DNA of 64,000 bases, from NCBI RefSeq assembly GCF_030811455.1, contig NZ_JAUSQU010000001.1, positions 5,704,001 through 5,768,000 of the forward strand. Reading direction: 5' to 3'. The notes below the pieces were generated by a model. It was not told where the DNA came from. It saw only the letters and a list, made by a program, of their open reading frames with translations, and made no database searches. A program made the translations under genes and the position numbers. Source of the DNA: Streptosporangium lutulentum (GTDB lineage Bacteria; Actinomycetota; Actinomycetes; Streptosporangiales; Streptosporangiaceae). This document shows positions 18,114 through 24,885 of the stretch, in pieces; positions within the stretch are counted from its first letter, which is position 1; the number at the start of each line of letters is the position of its first letter.

Positions 18114-18234
18114 GAGGCCGCGCCACCGGATCCGGCACCCGGCCGCCACCGGGCGCCCCCGTCCGTACGACCCTCCCGGGTACCGGAACCCGTACGAATC
18201 TCCCGCGTGTCCGTGCCCAGGCGAGCCGCGGCGA

Positions 18235-18831
18235 TCACGTCGGCGGGGTCTGCCTCCGCGGTACGCGCATGGCGGCTTTCTTGGCTCTGTTGCCGCAGGT
18301 GTTCATGGAGCACCACCGCCGGTTGCCGCCTCGGCTGGTGTCGAGATAGAGACCACCGCAGCCGGGGCCCTCGCATGCCTTCACCCGCTGACGATCGTGA
18401 CCTCCCAGGATCTGGATCGCGTTCTCGGCGATGAGTGCGAGCGCGTCGCCGACGGGGGCGGGACCGTCGCTGCGCCAGCGGGCGCTCTCCTCGCCGAGTT
18501 CGAGGTAGGCCCTGCCCTGCCGGACCGCCGCGTTGACCGCGGCGATGTCGGCCGGGTCCGGCCTCCGCCTGTCCGCGACGGCCTTCCCCGCGCGGTATAC
18601 GGCCTCCCGGAGCGCGTGCGCCGCCGCGAGGTCGGCGGCGCACGCCGTCTTCGACCCGAGCCGAAGCCCGTTGGCGTCGAGCCAGAGGTCGAGCCGTTCC
18701 GGTGTGGTGAGTCGCTCGAACGGGTCGGCGCGCCGGGAGCTGACGGTCGCGGTAAAGCGGAACGCGAGGGTTTCGTTGTCGAGCCGGAACACCTCGCGAG
18801 CGTCCCGGCCGGAATCCGACGCGTTCACCAC
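18235..18831 (-). CDS. CGNR zinc-finger / ABATE-domain transcription regulator
   Basis: A 198-residue protein with an N-terminal ABATE-like ligand domain and a C-terminal CGNR zinc finger of about 45 residues (CEGPGCGGLYLDT, then WCSMNTCGNRAKKAAMRV) that supplies the zinc-binding cysteines and the basic DNA-reading helix. I chose GTG at 18831 because GGGAGG lies 8 nt upstream; an ATG at 18858 would lie inside operator 1. It is divergent from a dehydrogenase gene, with two matching 19-bp dyads between, so it very probably regulates itself and that gene. Confidence 0.85.
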   Translation of the reverse strand: MVNASDSGRDAREVFRLDNETLAFRFTATVSSRRADPFERLTTPERLDLWLDANGLRLGSKTACAADLAAAHALREAVYRAGKAVADRRRPDPADIAAVNAAVRQGRAYLELGEESARWRSDGPAPVGDALALIAENAIQILGGHDRQRVKACEGPGCGGLYLDTSRGGNRRWCSMNTCGNRAKKAAMRVPRRQTPPT

Positions 18832-18851
18832 CGGACTCACCTCCCGTTGTC

Positions 18852-18870
18852 GAACCATCTGAAGCGGTTC
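18852..18870. promoter_or_regulatory. operator 1 of the CGNR/dehydrogenase divergent pair
   Basis: GAACCATCTGAAGCGGTTC is a 19-bp dyad; flanking bases extend the arms to 9 bp (18848-18874). It matches operator 2 at 15 of 19 positions and is centred 47 bp from it, on the regulator side. Confidence 0.65.
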
Positions 18871-18898
18871 GACAGACGGTACCACCCATGGCAGTGTT

Positions 18899-18917
18899 GA
18901 ACCGTCTAAGACGGTTC
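18899..18917. promoter_or_regulatory. operator 2 of the CGNR/dehydrogenase divergent pair
   Basis: GAACCGTCTAAGACGGTTC is a dyad with perfect 8-bp arms around TAA, 27 nt before the dehydrogenase ATG. It shares the outer GAACC/GGTTC half-sites and the inner TCT with operator 1. Confidence 0.65.
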
Positions 18918-18944
18918 TACTCCATCGTTCACGAAGAGGAATCA

Positions 18945-19829
18945 ATGAACACGATCGCCGTCGTCGGTCTGGGCGCGATGGGCAAGCCCATCGCCCGCAA
19001 CCTGCTCACCGCGGGGCATGAGGTCACCGTGTGGAATCGCGGCCCGCAGCCGGTCGCCGACCTCGTGGCGGCGGGCGCGCGTCCGGCCCGGAACGTGTCG
19101 GAGGCTTTCGCGTCGGGCGTGGTGTTCTCGGTGCTGGCCGACGACCGGTCCGTCACCGACGTCTTCCTCGATCCCGGCCTTCTGTCGGGCGCGCCGGAGG
19201 GCGCGGTGCATGTCAACCTCGCGACCGTCAGCACCGGGCTGGCCCGGCACGCCGCGCACCTGCACGCCCGGCACGGCGTCGGCTATGTCGCCGCCCCGGT
19301 GTTCGGGCGTGTTCCCGTCGCCGAGGCGGGCCTCCTCAACGTCCTCGCCGCCGGTGACCCGGCCCTGATCGACCGGGTGCAGCCGTTCCTGGACGTCATC
19401 GGAGTCCGCACCTGGCGACTCGGCGACCGGCCCGAGCAGGCCAACATCGTGAAAATCCTCGGCAACTACCTCATCGCCTCCGCCGTCCAATCCCTCGGCG
19501 AGGCGATCAGCCTCGCCGAGCACACCGGCGTCGACGCGTCGACGCTCGTCGAGCTGCTGACCTCGACCCTGTTCCCCGGCACCGTGTATTCGGGCTACGG
19601 CGAGCTCATCGCCTCTCGCTCCTACGAACCGGCGGGGTTCACCACCTCACTCGGGCTGAAGGATGTGAACCTCGCACTCGATGCCGCGGAACAGGCCCGT
19701 CTTGTCCTGCCCGTCGGAGACGTTCTGCGCACCGTGCTGACGGAAACGATCGCGGCGGGCCGCGCCGAACAGGACTGGGCGTCCATCGCCGAACTTCAGC
19801 GGGCGCGCACGGACGACGCCGGCTCCTGA
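18945..19829 (+). CDS. NAD(P)-dependent beta-hydroxyacid dehydrogenase / imine reductase-like
   Basis: A 294-residue oxidoreductase with Rossmann motif GLGAMG at 8-13 followed by AGHEVTVWNRGP. The helical C-terminal domain contains VKILGNYLIASAVQSLGEA, where the conserved lysine of beta-hydroxyacid dehydrogenases falls. Imine reductases share this fold but lack that lysine, so a 3-hydroxyisobutyrate or glyoxylate reductase-like role is more likely. The ATG follows GAGGA. It is the likely target of the divergent CGNR regulator. Confidence 0.82.
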   Translation: MNTIAVVGLGAMGKPIARNLLTAGHEVTVWNRGPQPVADLVAAGARPARNVSEAFASGVVFSVLADDRSVTDVFLDPGLLSGAPEGAVHVNLATVSTGLARHAAHLHARHGVGYVAAPVFGRVPVAEAGLLNVLAAGDPALIDRVQPFLDVIGVRTWRLGDRPEQANIVKILGNYLIASAVQSLGEAISLAEHTGVDASTLVELLTSTLFPGTVYSGYGELIASRSYEPAGFTTSLGLKDVNLALDAAEQARLVLPVGDVLRTVLTETIAAGRAEQDWASIAELQRARTDDAGS

Positions 19830-19902
19830 TCATGAACGCGCAGAAGCTGTGACGCGGAGTCCGCCGACGGGGCCCAGCCCTGGCCTGCTCGGGGCCGATC
19901 GC

Positions 19903-21099
19903 CTAGGACACGAGTTCCCGCTTCTCGGCCTTCCGGCCCCGGTCGGGGAGCAGGCGCGTGATCTGTTCGGAGCGGCTCGCGATCAGCGGTCCGAGCAGGG
20001 CGAGCACGAGCACGTATCCGGCGATGAACGGGGCGAGTCTGCCGTCCAGCCCCGCGGCCAGCGCCATGGTCGCCAGGACCAGGGCGAACTCGCCGCGCGA
20101 GAGCACGGTGAACGAGATGTTGACCGCCTCCGGTGTGCCGAAGGAGTTCAGCCTCGCGGCCAGCGCGCCGGCCACGATGTTGAGCACCAACGTGATCACC
20201 ACCGCGATCACGATCGGCCAGGCCACCGAGAGCATGTCGCCCGGCTCGATGGACAGGCCGAAGGCGAAGAAGAACAGCGCGGCGAAGGCGTCCCTGAGCG
20301 GGTGGACGAGCTTGCGGATGCGCGGCGCCGCCCTGGTCGAGCTCAGGATGAGGCCGATCATGAAGGCGCCGATGGCGTCGGAGACGCCGAACTCCTCCGC
20401 GACCCCGGCGGTGGCGATCGCCAGGCCGGTGAACATCACCACGAGCAGCTCGTCGTCCCTGGTGTTCACCAGCTTGTTGACCAGCCGTGTGCCCCACCGG
20501 GCCAGGGCGGTCAGCACGATCAGGAAGGCGAACGCCCTGCCGAAGGAGATCGCGGCGGCGCCGAAGCTGTCGGCTCCGCTGAGGACCGGCTGCAGCACGG
20601 CGAGGTAGAGCGCGAGGAAGACGTCCTCGACGACGATGATGCCGAGGATGAGGCGGCTCTCCGGGTTGCCGAGGCGTCCGAGGTCGACGAGCAGCTTGGT
20701 CACGATCGCCGAGGAGGAGATGCCGATCACCCCGGCCAGTACCAGCGCCTCCCTGGTCCCCCAGCCGACGGCGAACCCGAAGGCCAGCCCTCCGCCGACG
20801 TTGAGCAGGATGTAGACGACTCCGGCCAGCACCAGCCGTCTGCCCCCCTCGACCAGGTCGTCGAGGGAGAACTCCAGGCCGAGGTAGAACAGCAGGAAGA
20901 TCAGGCCGAGTGCGGCGATGACCTTCAGATCCGCCGGATTCTCGACCAGGGCGAGGCCGGGGGTGTGCGGGCCGAAGATGATGCCCGCGAGCATGAACAG
21001 CGGGATGGTCGGCAGCCCTATCCGGGTGCCGAGCCTGGCGATGACTCCGGCGGCCAGGAACGACCCGCCGAGCGCGATGAGAGCGTCACCCAGTGCCAT
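19903..21099 (-). CDS. CPA2-family monovalent cation/proton antiporter
   Basis: A 398-residue membrane protein with about 12 hydrophobic segments covering nearly all its length. FYLGLEFSLDDLVEG and VEDVFLALYLAV are typical CPA2 (KefB/NapA) elements, and AIGAFMIGLILSST marks a later transport helix. There is no C-terminal TrkA-N domain; the protein ends in a short basic tail. It exchanges K+ or Na+ for protons. The ATG at 21099 follows GAAGGGGG and lies inside the last codons of a 22-codon upstream frame, so translation may be coupled to it. Confidence 0.85.
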   Translation of the reverse strand: MALGDALIALGGSFLAAGVIARLGTRIGLPTIPLFMLAGIIFGPHTPGLALVENPADLKVIAALGLIFLLFYLGLEFSLDDLVEGGRRLVLAGVVYILLNVGGGLAFGFAVGWGTREALVLAGVIGISSSAIVTKLLVDLGRLGNPESRLILGIIVVEDVFLALYLAVLQPVLSGADSFGAAAISFGRAFAFLIVLTALARWGTRLVNKLVNTRDDELLVVMFTGLAIATAGVAEEFGVSDAIGAFMIGLILSSTRAAPRIRKLVHPLRDAFAALFFFAFGLSIEPGDMLSVAWPIVIAVVITLVLNIVAGALAARLNSFGTPEAVNISFTVLSRGEFALVLATMALAAGLDGRLAPFIAGYVLVLALLGPLIASRSEQITRLLPDRGRKAEKRELVS

Positions 21100-21154
21100 G
21101 AGGACCCCCTTCGAGGGAGAATCCGGGCAGGGTGAACACACATTCGTGGAACAT
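21086..21154 (-). CDS. possible 22-residue leader peptide of the antiporter gene
   Basis: A short frame begins MFHECV, has TGACGGAGG 6 nt before its ATG, and ends with TGA 11 nt inside the antiporter gene. The strong ribosome site and the 14-nt overlap suggest a translated leader. It is not known to me from any family. Chance is possible for so short a frame, and its Shine-Dalgarno sits in the hairpin described next. Confidence 0.45.
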   Translation of the reverse strand: MFHECVFTLPGFSLEGGPHGTG

Positions 21155-21160
21155 GGAAAA

Positions 21161-21210
21161 CCTCCGTCAAGTGATCTCGGAACCGAATCTCAGAGATCGT
21201 TTGACGGAGG
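21161..21210 (-). promoter_or_regulatory. 18-bp hairpin enclosing the leader Shine-Dalgarno
   Basis: Arms 21161-21178 and 21193-21210 are complementary at 16 of 18 positions around a 14-nt loop. On the minus-strand RNA the 3' arm ends in GACGGAGG, the ribosome site of the leader frame, so folding would hide it. TTTTCC follows, so an intrinsic terminator for the small upstream gene is an alternative reading. Confidence 0.55.
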
Positions 21211-21498
21211 CGCTCGGGGACTGCTGTCATCGTTCACGGTCCGCGTGACGGGGCCCCGCGTCGGGGGCAGCGGGGCGACCCTCGTTCCGGGGCCCGGCGG
21301 CGCGATGCCGGGGCCCGGCGGTGACAGGTTGTGGGGCGTCGGATGAAGGTGCCCCGGAGAGAGTCCCACCCCGCTGGCCAGCATGATCGCGGCGCTGGGG
21401 GCGGCCGGGTGGTCCACGGGCTTCGAGAGGGGCGCGTAGACGACGGCGAACATGGCCAGCAGCAGGGCCGCGACCGCACCGACGACCTTCCGCGACAA
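21190..21498 (-). CDS. small anchored or secreted proline-rich protein
   Basis: A 102-residue protein starting at TTG (AGGG 8 nt upstream). It has an N-terminal hydrophobic segment VVGAVAALLLAMFAVVYAPL near residues 5-24, then a Pro/Gly-rich tail with no recognised fold. This suggests a signal-anchored surface peptide. Its stop falls in the loop of the hairpin before the antiporter, which it could precede in an operon. Function unknown. Confidence 0.55.
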   Translation of the reverse strand: MSRKVVGAVAALLLAMFAVVYAPLSKPVDHPAAPSAAIMLASGVGLSPGHLHPTPHNLSPPGPGIAPPGPGTRVAPLPPTRGPVTRTVNDDSSPRAPPSNDL

Positions 21499-21514
21499 AC
21501 CAGACCCTAACGCT

Positions 21515-21551
21515 TGGTGGAATTATCCACCATTTTATCAGTATTTGTCAG
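21515..21551 (-). promoter_or_regulatory. promoter with overlapping dyad for the small protein/antiporter operon
   Basis: On the minus strand CTGACA (21551-21546) and GATAAT (21527-21522) are separated by 18 nt, a good -35/-10 pair. The -10 lies inside the dyad TGGTGGATAATTCCACCA (7-bp arms, 21515-21532), a likely repressor site. The region is AT-rich compared with its surroundings. The remaining 21552-21769 shows no gene. Confidence 0.5.
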
Positions 21552-21769
21552 ATTAGCTGCGGTGCCGGGTGCTACCTTCGCAGATCGTGGGGTGGTGGGT
21601 CGCCGCGTCTTCGGTGGTGGCTGATCAGCGCGCGGGCTTGGTGGAGTCGACAGATGCGTGACCATCTGCGCCACCGCGGGCACAGCCGGTCGAACCGACC
21701 GACCCCCGTGAGAACCGGCGCGGCGCGGCGGTGCCCGGTCATACCGAAGATGACCGGGGCAACGTCACG

Positions 21770-22021
21770 TCACCGCAGGCCGTATCCGTTACCGGCCGGC
21801 GGCTCCTTCGACTCGTCGTCGAAGTAGACCGTCACGAAAGGCCAGGGATCGCCCTCGTCGTCGGTGTCGGTGTGGAAGACCAGATCGCGGATGTCGATGC
21901 TGCCCATCTCCTCCAGAGTGGCGGCGAGCCTGCGCAGCAACGTGGGCACGTCTTCCTGCCCCTCGCCCTTCGGGTTGTTCAGCGAGAAATGCTGCGTTTG
22001 GTACCCGACCCGGTCAGCCAT
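21770..22021 (-). CDS. probable immunity protein of the toxin locus
   Basis: An 83-residue acidic soluble protein (LLRRLAATLEEMG, then DLVFHTDTDDEGDPWPFVTV). I do not recognise a named family. It starts directly after the stop of the orphan toxin tail (TAG then ATG), the usual place for an immunity gene, and its acidity would suit a very basic toxin. It ends the minus-strand operon that begins at 24742. The immunity role is inferred from position and charge only. Confidence 0.6.
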   Translation of the reverse strand: MADRVGYQTQHFSLNNPKGEGQEDVPTLLRRLAATLEEMGSIDIRDLVFHTDTDDEGDPWPFVTVYFDDESKEPPAGNGYGLR

Positions 22022-22215
22022 CTACTTCTTCTTCCCTTTCCGGCCGCGCTTCCGCGCATTCCGGTCGCCTTGGAATTTTTCTTGCTTCTTTTGCTTCCGC
22101 ACCGCACGCGGTCGAACGGCCTACGGTCATAAGGTCGCCCGGAGTCCTTGGCGTCCACGTCCGCCTGCCCTTCCTCGTGGCCGCCGTCGGCGGGATACCG
22201 CGGTGGAGAAATCCG
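22022..22215 (-). pseudogene. orphan, frameshifted toxin C-terminal module
   Basis: Two frames joined by a shift reproduce the core of the toxin upstream. The first holds SGRPYDRRPFDR (compare KGLPYDRRAFNN), the second KKQEKFQGDRNARKRG (compare KKQEKFQGDRNAQKRG), ending KGKKK and a TAG beside the immunity start. The junction carries a net two extra bases relative to the intact copy. There is no start codon or N-terminal domain. It is the kind of displaced tip found downstream of polymorphic toxins. Confidence 0.7.
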
Positions 22216-22351
22216 ACGAGGTTCTCGACGGGGCGTCCCGCGTACAGGCTCGCTGAGCAGGTCGTTGGCCGCTGGGCCACAATGCCGCCGGCAGTCGGAT
22301 GCGTGAGGATTCGCTTGAGCGGAGCATAGCCTGCTTGGTCTGCATCTGCCG

Positions 22352-23377
22352 CTACCACTTCTTCCTCTTTCCGTCCGACCCGTACGGGTTGGAGTTGTAC
22401 CCTGTGTCGGCGGCGTTGCTGCCGTCCTGCTGTGCCTGCCGCTCCTGCCGCTCCCGCGCCCTCTTCTCCCTCCGGGTCTCCGCCCGGGGCACCACCGGGG
22501 TCTCTTTCGAGGTCTCCTCCTGGGGCCCCCTGCCGCGCTTCTGCGCATTCCGGTCGCCCTGGAATTTTTCTTGCTTCTTGTGCTTCTGCATCGCGTTGTT
22601 GAAGGCTCTGCGGTCGTAAGGCAGCCCCTTCTCCTTCGCCTTCACCGCCTCCTCCTCATTCTTGCTGAGTGGCTGATCGGCCTCCGTACGGCCTCGGCCG
22701 CCGCCGCGGCCGCCCTTGCTGCCGCCGCGCTGCAGGATGCCAGGGTTCTCATCGAAAGCGTTCCTGGCTCTCGGAGGCGGTATCCGGGCATGGCCGACGC
22801 CCGCGAGCGCGGGACTGCCCGGTCCTCCGGGGAGGCGCAGCTTCTCCGCGGCGCGGTCCAGGGGCCCCTTCAGCCGCTCCGTCATCCCGGGACCGATACG
22901 CTTTTCGATGCCCTCCGCAACCTCGCGCACGATCCGCATGCCTGCGTTCCGGGTGGCGAGCAGGGTCTGTATGGTCGCCGGTCCTGCCCCGGGGCCGAGT
23001 AACGAGGTATAGGCCAGGCGTACCGTAGCGGCGGACAAGACGGTGGCGATCGCTACCTTCGTGCCCGACACCACATTCCCGATGCCGTCCAGCGCCACCG
23101 GCGCGACTTTCGCCGCGGTGGAGATCTGCGCCATGTGGCCGGTCTCGTCGCCCATCGTCTGCCGGTAGCTCTGGAGTTGGGTAGCCGCTCCGCCCTTGTA
23201 CGAGTCAGACGTGCTCCGTACGGCGGTGTCGGCCCCGCCGGCCCCCCTCTCGGAGTCGGCGTTCGCGACGCGGGCGGCATCGCCGTGGGCGTGGATGATG
23301 TCCTCGTCGACGTGCGGAACCCACACGCCCGACAAGTCGCTGACCGTCAGCAGCATCGGTGGCAGCATTATGGCCAT
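22352..23377 (-). CDS. polymorphic toxin with helical WXG-type N-terminal domain
   Basis: A 341-residue protein. Residues 1-170 form a helical export-type domain (VDEDIIHAHGDAARV, hydrophobic stretch VVSGTKVAIATVLSAATVRL). A Gly/Arg-rich linker about 205-235 follows, then a strongly basic tip (PYDRRAFNNAMQKHKKQEKF) and a Lys/Arg-rich tail. Such architecture is typical of WXG/LXG toxins whose tip is the effector. The tip's activity is unknown; its charge suggests a nucleic-acid target. Its ATG overlaps the stop of the WXG-like gene. No separate immunity gene follows it directly; the nearest lies after the orphan tail. Confidence 0.7.
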   Translation of the reverse strand: MAIMLPPMLLTVSDLSGVWVPHVDEDIIHAHGDAARVANADSERGAGGADTAVRSTSDSYKGGAATQLQSYRQTMGDETGHMAQISTAAKVAPVALDGIGNVVSGTKVAIATVLSAATVRLAYTSLLGPGAGPATIQTLLATRNAGMRIVREVAEGIEKRIGPGMTERLKGPLDRAAEKLRLPGGPGSPALAGVGHARIPPPRARNAFDENPGILQRGGSKGGRGGGRGRTEADQPLSKNEEEAVKAKEKGLPYDRRAFNNAMQKHKKQEKFQGDRNAQKRGRGPQEETSKETPVVPRAETRREKRARERQERQAQQDGSNAADTGYNSNPYGSDGKRKKW

Positions 23378-23676
23378 CAGTCGATCCCCGGTATCTGGCT
23401 GGCGTAGTCCGCGGCCTCGAGGTTACGAGACGTCCGAACGATGCCGTCTCCCGTCCCGTACATCACACCTGACGCGGCGCCTCTGGCCTCGACCATGGAA
23501 TGGCAGCAGTCAGCCCATATCTTGTTCAGCACCGAGAAGACCGGGTCGGGCCCCCATGATTCGGCGCCGCACTCTCGCAGCCGCCGTACTGCCGCTTCGT
23601 ACTCTGCGGCGTAGCTGTGTACCTGTGACGCCCGCTGTTCCAGCGTCTCCCCGTTCGCTTCAAACCCCGAATTCAT
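23377..23676 (-). CDS. WXG100-like small helical protein
   Basis: A 99-residue helical protein (LEQRASQVHSYAAEYEAAVRRL, with ESWG and KIWADCC in the middle) of the size and pattern of ESX/WXG substrates or chaperones. Overlaps at both ends (ATGA with the upstream gene, TGATG with the toxin gene) show tight coupling. It probably pairs with the N-terminal domain of the toxin for export. A canonical central WXG turn is not clear, so the family call is moderate. Confidence 0.65.
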   Translation of the reverse strand: MNSGFEANGETLEQRASQVHSYAAEYEAAVRRLRECGAESWGPDPVFSVLNKIWADCCHSMVEARGAASGVMYGTGDGIVRTSRNLEAADYASQIPGID

Positions 23677-23879
23677 GTCTTGACAATAGCCACTTCATCC
23701 CCATATGACGCATGAAAATAAACATTCAGGACACGCGCAGGGTGTGGCCTTCCGGTGTCTGGCCTGGCCAGAGCGGTGCCGGTCACCGGGTCGGTGAGCT
23801 GTCCGATCAGACAGTTGAATGTGGTCCTCGCCTCCGCGAGGATGTCAGCGGCGACATCCGTGTCGTACGGTGCCTCCAC
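23673..23879 (-). CDS. small protein of unknown function in the toxin operon
   Basis: A 68-residue protein (TDVAADILAEARTTFNCLIG, ending VLNVYFHASYGDEVAIVKT). No family recognised. Its stop overlaps the start of the WXG-like gene by four bases, which supports it being translated. It lies about 80 nt downstream of the YbaB-like genes. Confidence 0.55.
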   Translation of the reverse strand: MEAPYDTDVAADILAEARTTFNCLIGQLTDPVTGTALARPDTGRPHPARVLNVYFHASYGDEVAIVKT

Positions 23880-23957
23880 AGGGCTTTTCCTTCGTCCAGG
23901 GGCAATTTGGTTGGCACCTTCGAACCTGACGGTGGAAGAGCCCCACCACTACCCGCA

Positions 23958-24347
23958 TTAATCCAGAATGCTCCTCGCCTGCTGGTATATAGCAGTGAGG
24001 TCGATGGACGTACCGGGGAGTGCCTCTTGGAGCGTCTCGCGGAGAAGGCTGTCGGCCTGGCGCTGCGCGTTCTGCCGGGCCCGGTGCACCGCCAGGAGGA
24101 TCTGCTCCGACAGGGCTTCACTGCCGCCTTTGACCGCGCGCGGATCAAGGGCGACCTCGATCACCCGGCCGTCGGACGCCACGGTCGCGCGCACGTGCCC
24201 ACTATCGCCTTCGCCCGTGCCGACGATCTCTGTCAGCTGCTCCTCCTGGGCCGCGAGCAGAGATTGAAACCTGTCGAGCTGCTCCTCGGCCTTGACGATA
24301 TCCCGTTGGCGGATGTCGCTCGGATCGACGTCGTACCCGAACATCAC
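23958..24347 (-). CDS. YbaB/EbfC-like protein
   Basis: A 129-residue protein of the YbaB/EbfC fold: a long N-terminal helix (KAEEQLDRFQSLLAAQEEQLTE region), a small sheet (HVRATVASDGRVIEVALDP) and a C-terminal helix. Classical YbaB binds DNA, but actinobacterial WXG/toxin loci carry many paralogues that may act as partners or chaperones. Its start overlaps the stop of the next YbaB-like gene by four bases. Confidence 0.72.
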   Translation of the reverse strand: MMFGYDVDPSDIRQRDIVKAEEQLDRFQSLLAAQEEQLTEIVGTGEGDSGHVRATVASDGRVIEVALDPRAVKGGSEALSEQILLAVHRARQNAQRQADSLLRETLQEALPGTSIDLTAIYQQARSILD

Positions 24348-24742
24348 GACTGCCGGTAGATGTCGCGGGCGGCGGCCTCAACCCGTTCGCGGACAAACGT
24401 CTCGTCCAGCGGCTGGGGAATTCCCGCCGAGGCGGCCGCGTCCTCGATGATCTCGCCGGTGCGCTGCGCGGCGTCCTGCTGCGCCAGCCGGATGGCCTCG
24501 GTGACCTCATTGCCGAGCGTCGCCACGCTGAGGCGGAGGGCCCGCGGGTTGATGTCGACCTTGGTCAGAGAGCCGCTGCCGTCGGCGGTCACGCGGACCA
24601 GCCCCTCGGCGGCTTCGCCCGTTCCCTCGACCTCTCCGATCAGGTGCTTGGCCTGGCGCAGCCGGCTCAGCGCCGTCTCGGTCTGCTCGATGACCTGCTC
24701 CATGTAATGGGCATCTTCGCCAACTTCGGGTGGCAAGGGCAT
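24344..24742 (-). CDS. YbaB/EbfC-like protein, first gene of the toxin operon
   Basis: A 132-residue paralogue of the following gene, with helix (MEQVIEQTETALSRLRQAKH), strand pair (LVRVTADGSGSLTKVDINP) and C-terminal helices. GGGGGG precedes the ATG by a few bases. It is first in a minus-strand operon of YbaB, YbaB, small protein, WXG-like protein and toxin, ending with the immunity gene. The pairing suggests a heterodimer. DNA binding is possible but not shown. Confidence 0.72.
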   Translation of the reverse strand: MPLPPEVGEDAHYMEQVIEQTETALSRLRQAKHLIGEVEGTGEAAEGLVRVTADGSGSLTKVDINPRALRLSVATLGNEVTEAIRLAQQDAAQRTGEIIEDAAASAGIPQPLDETFVRERVEAAARDIYRQS

Positions 24743-24768
24743 TTCGGATCCCCCCGTATCGATGATCT

Positions 24769-24798
24769 CTGATAGGGAACTGTTCAGTCAGATGTTAA
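24769..24798 (-). promoter_or_regulatory. candidate promoter of the toxin operon
   Basis: On the minus strand TTAACA (24798-24793) and TATCAG (24774-24769) are 18 nt apart, about 30 nt before the ATG at 24742. The region is AT-rich and no other promoter is evident. Confidence 0.4.
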
Positions 24799-24885
24799 TG
24801 GGACTTATGTTGACATGGTGGCGCCCCGATCCTCAGCAGCGGGCTGCTTGGCCTTGCGCACCCCTGATCGCCCACCCGGCGCGGC

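Noticed and set aside
18858..18945. Longer start for the CGNR regulator
   Set aside because: The extra codons would run through both operators and the divergent gene's promoter; GTG 18831 has a well placed GGGAGG.
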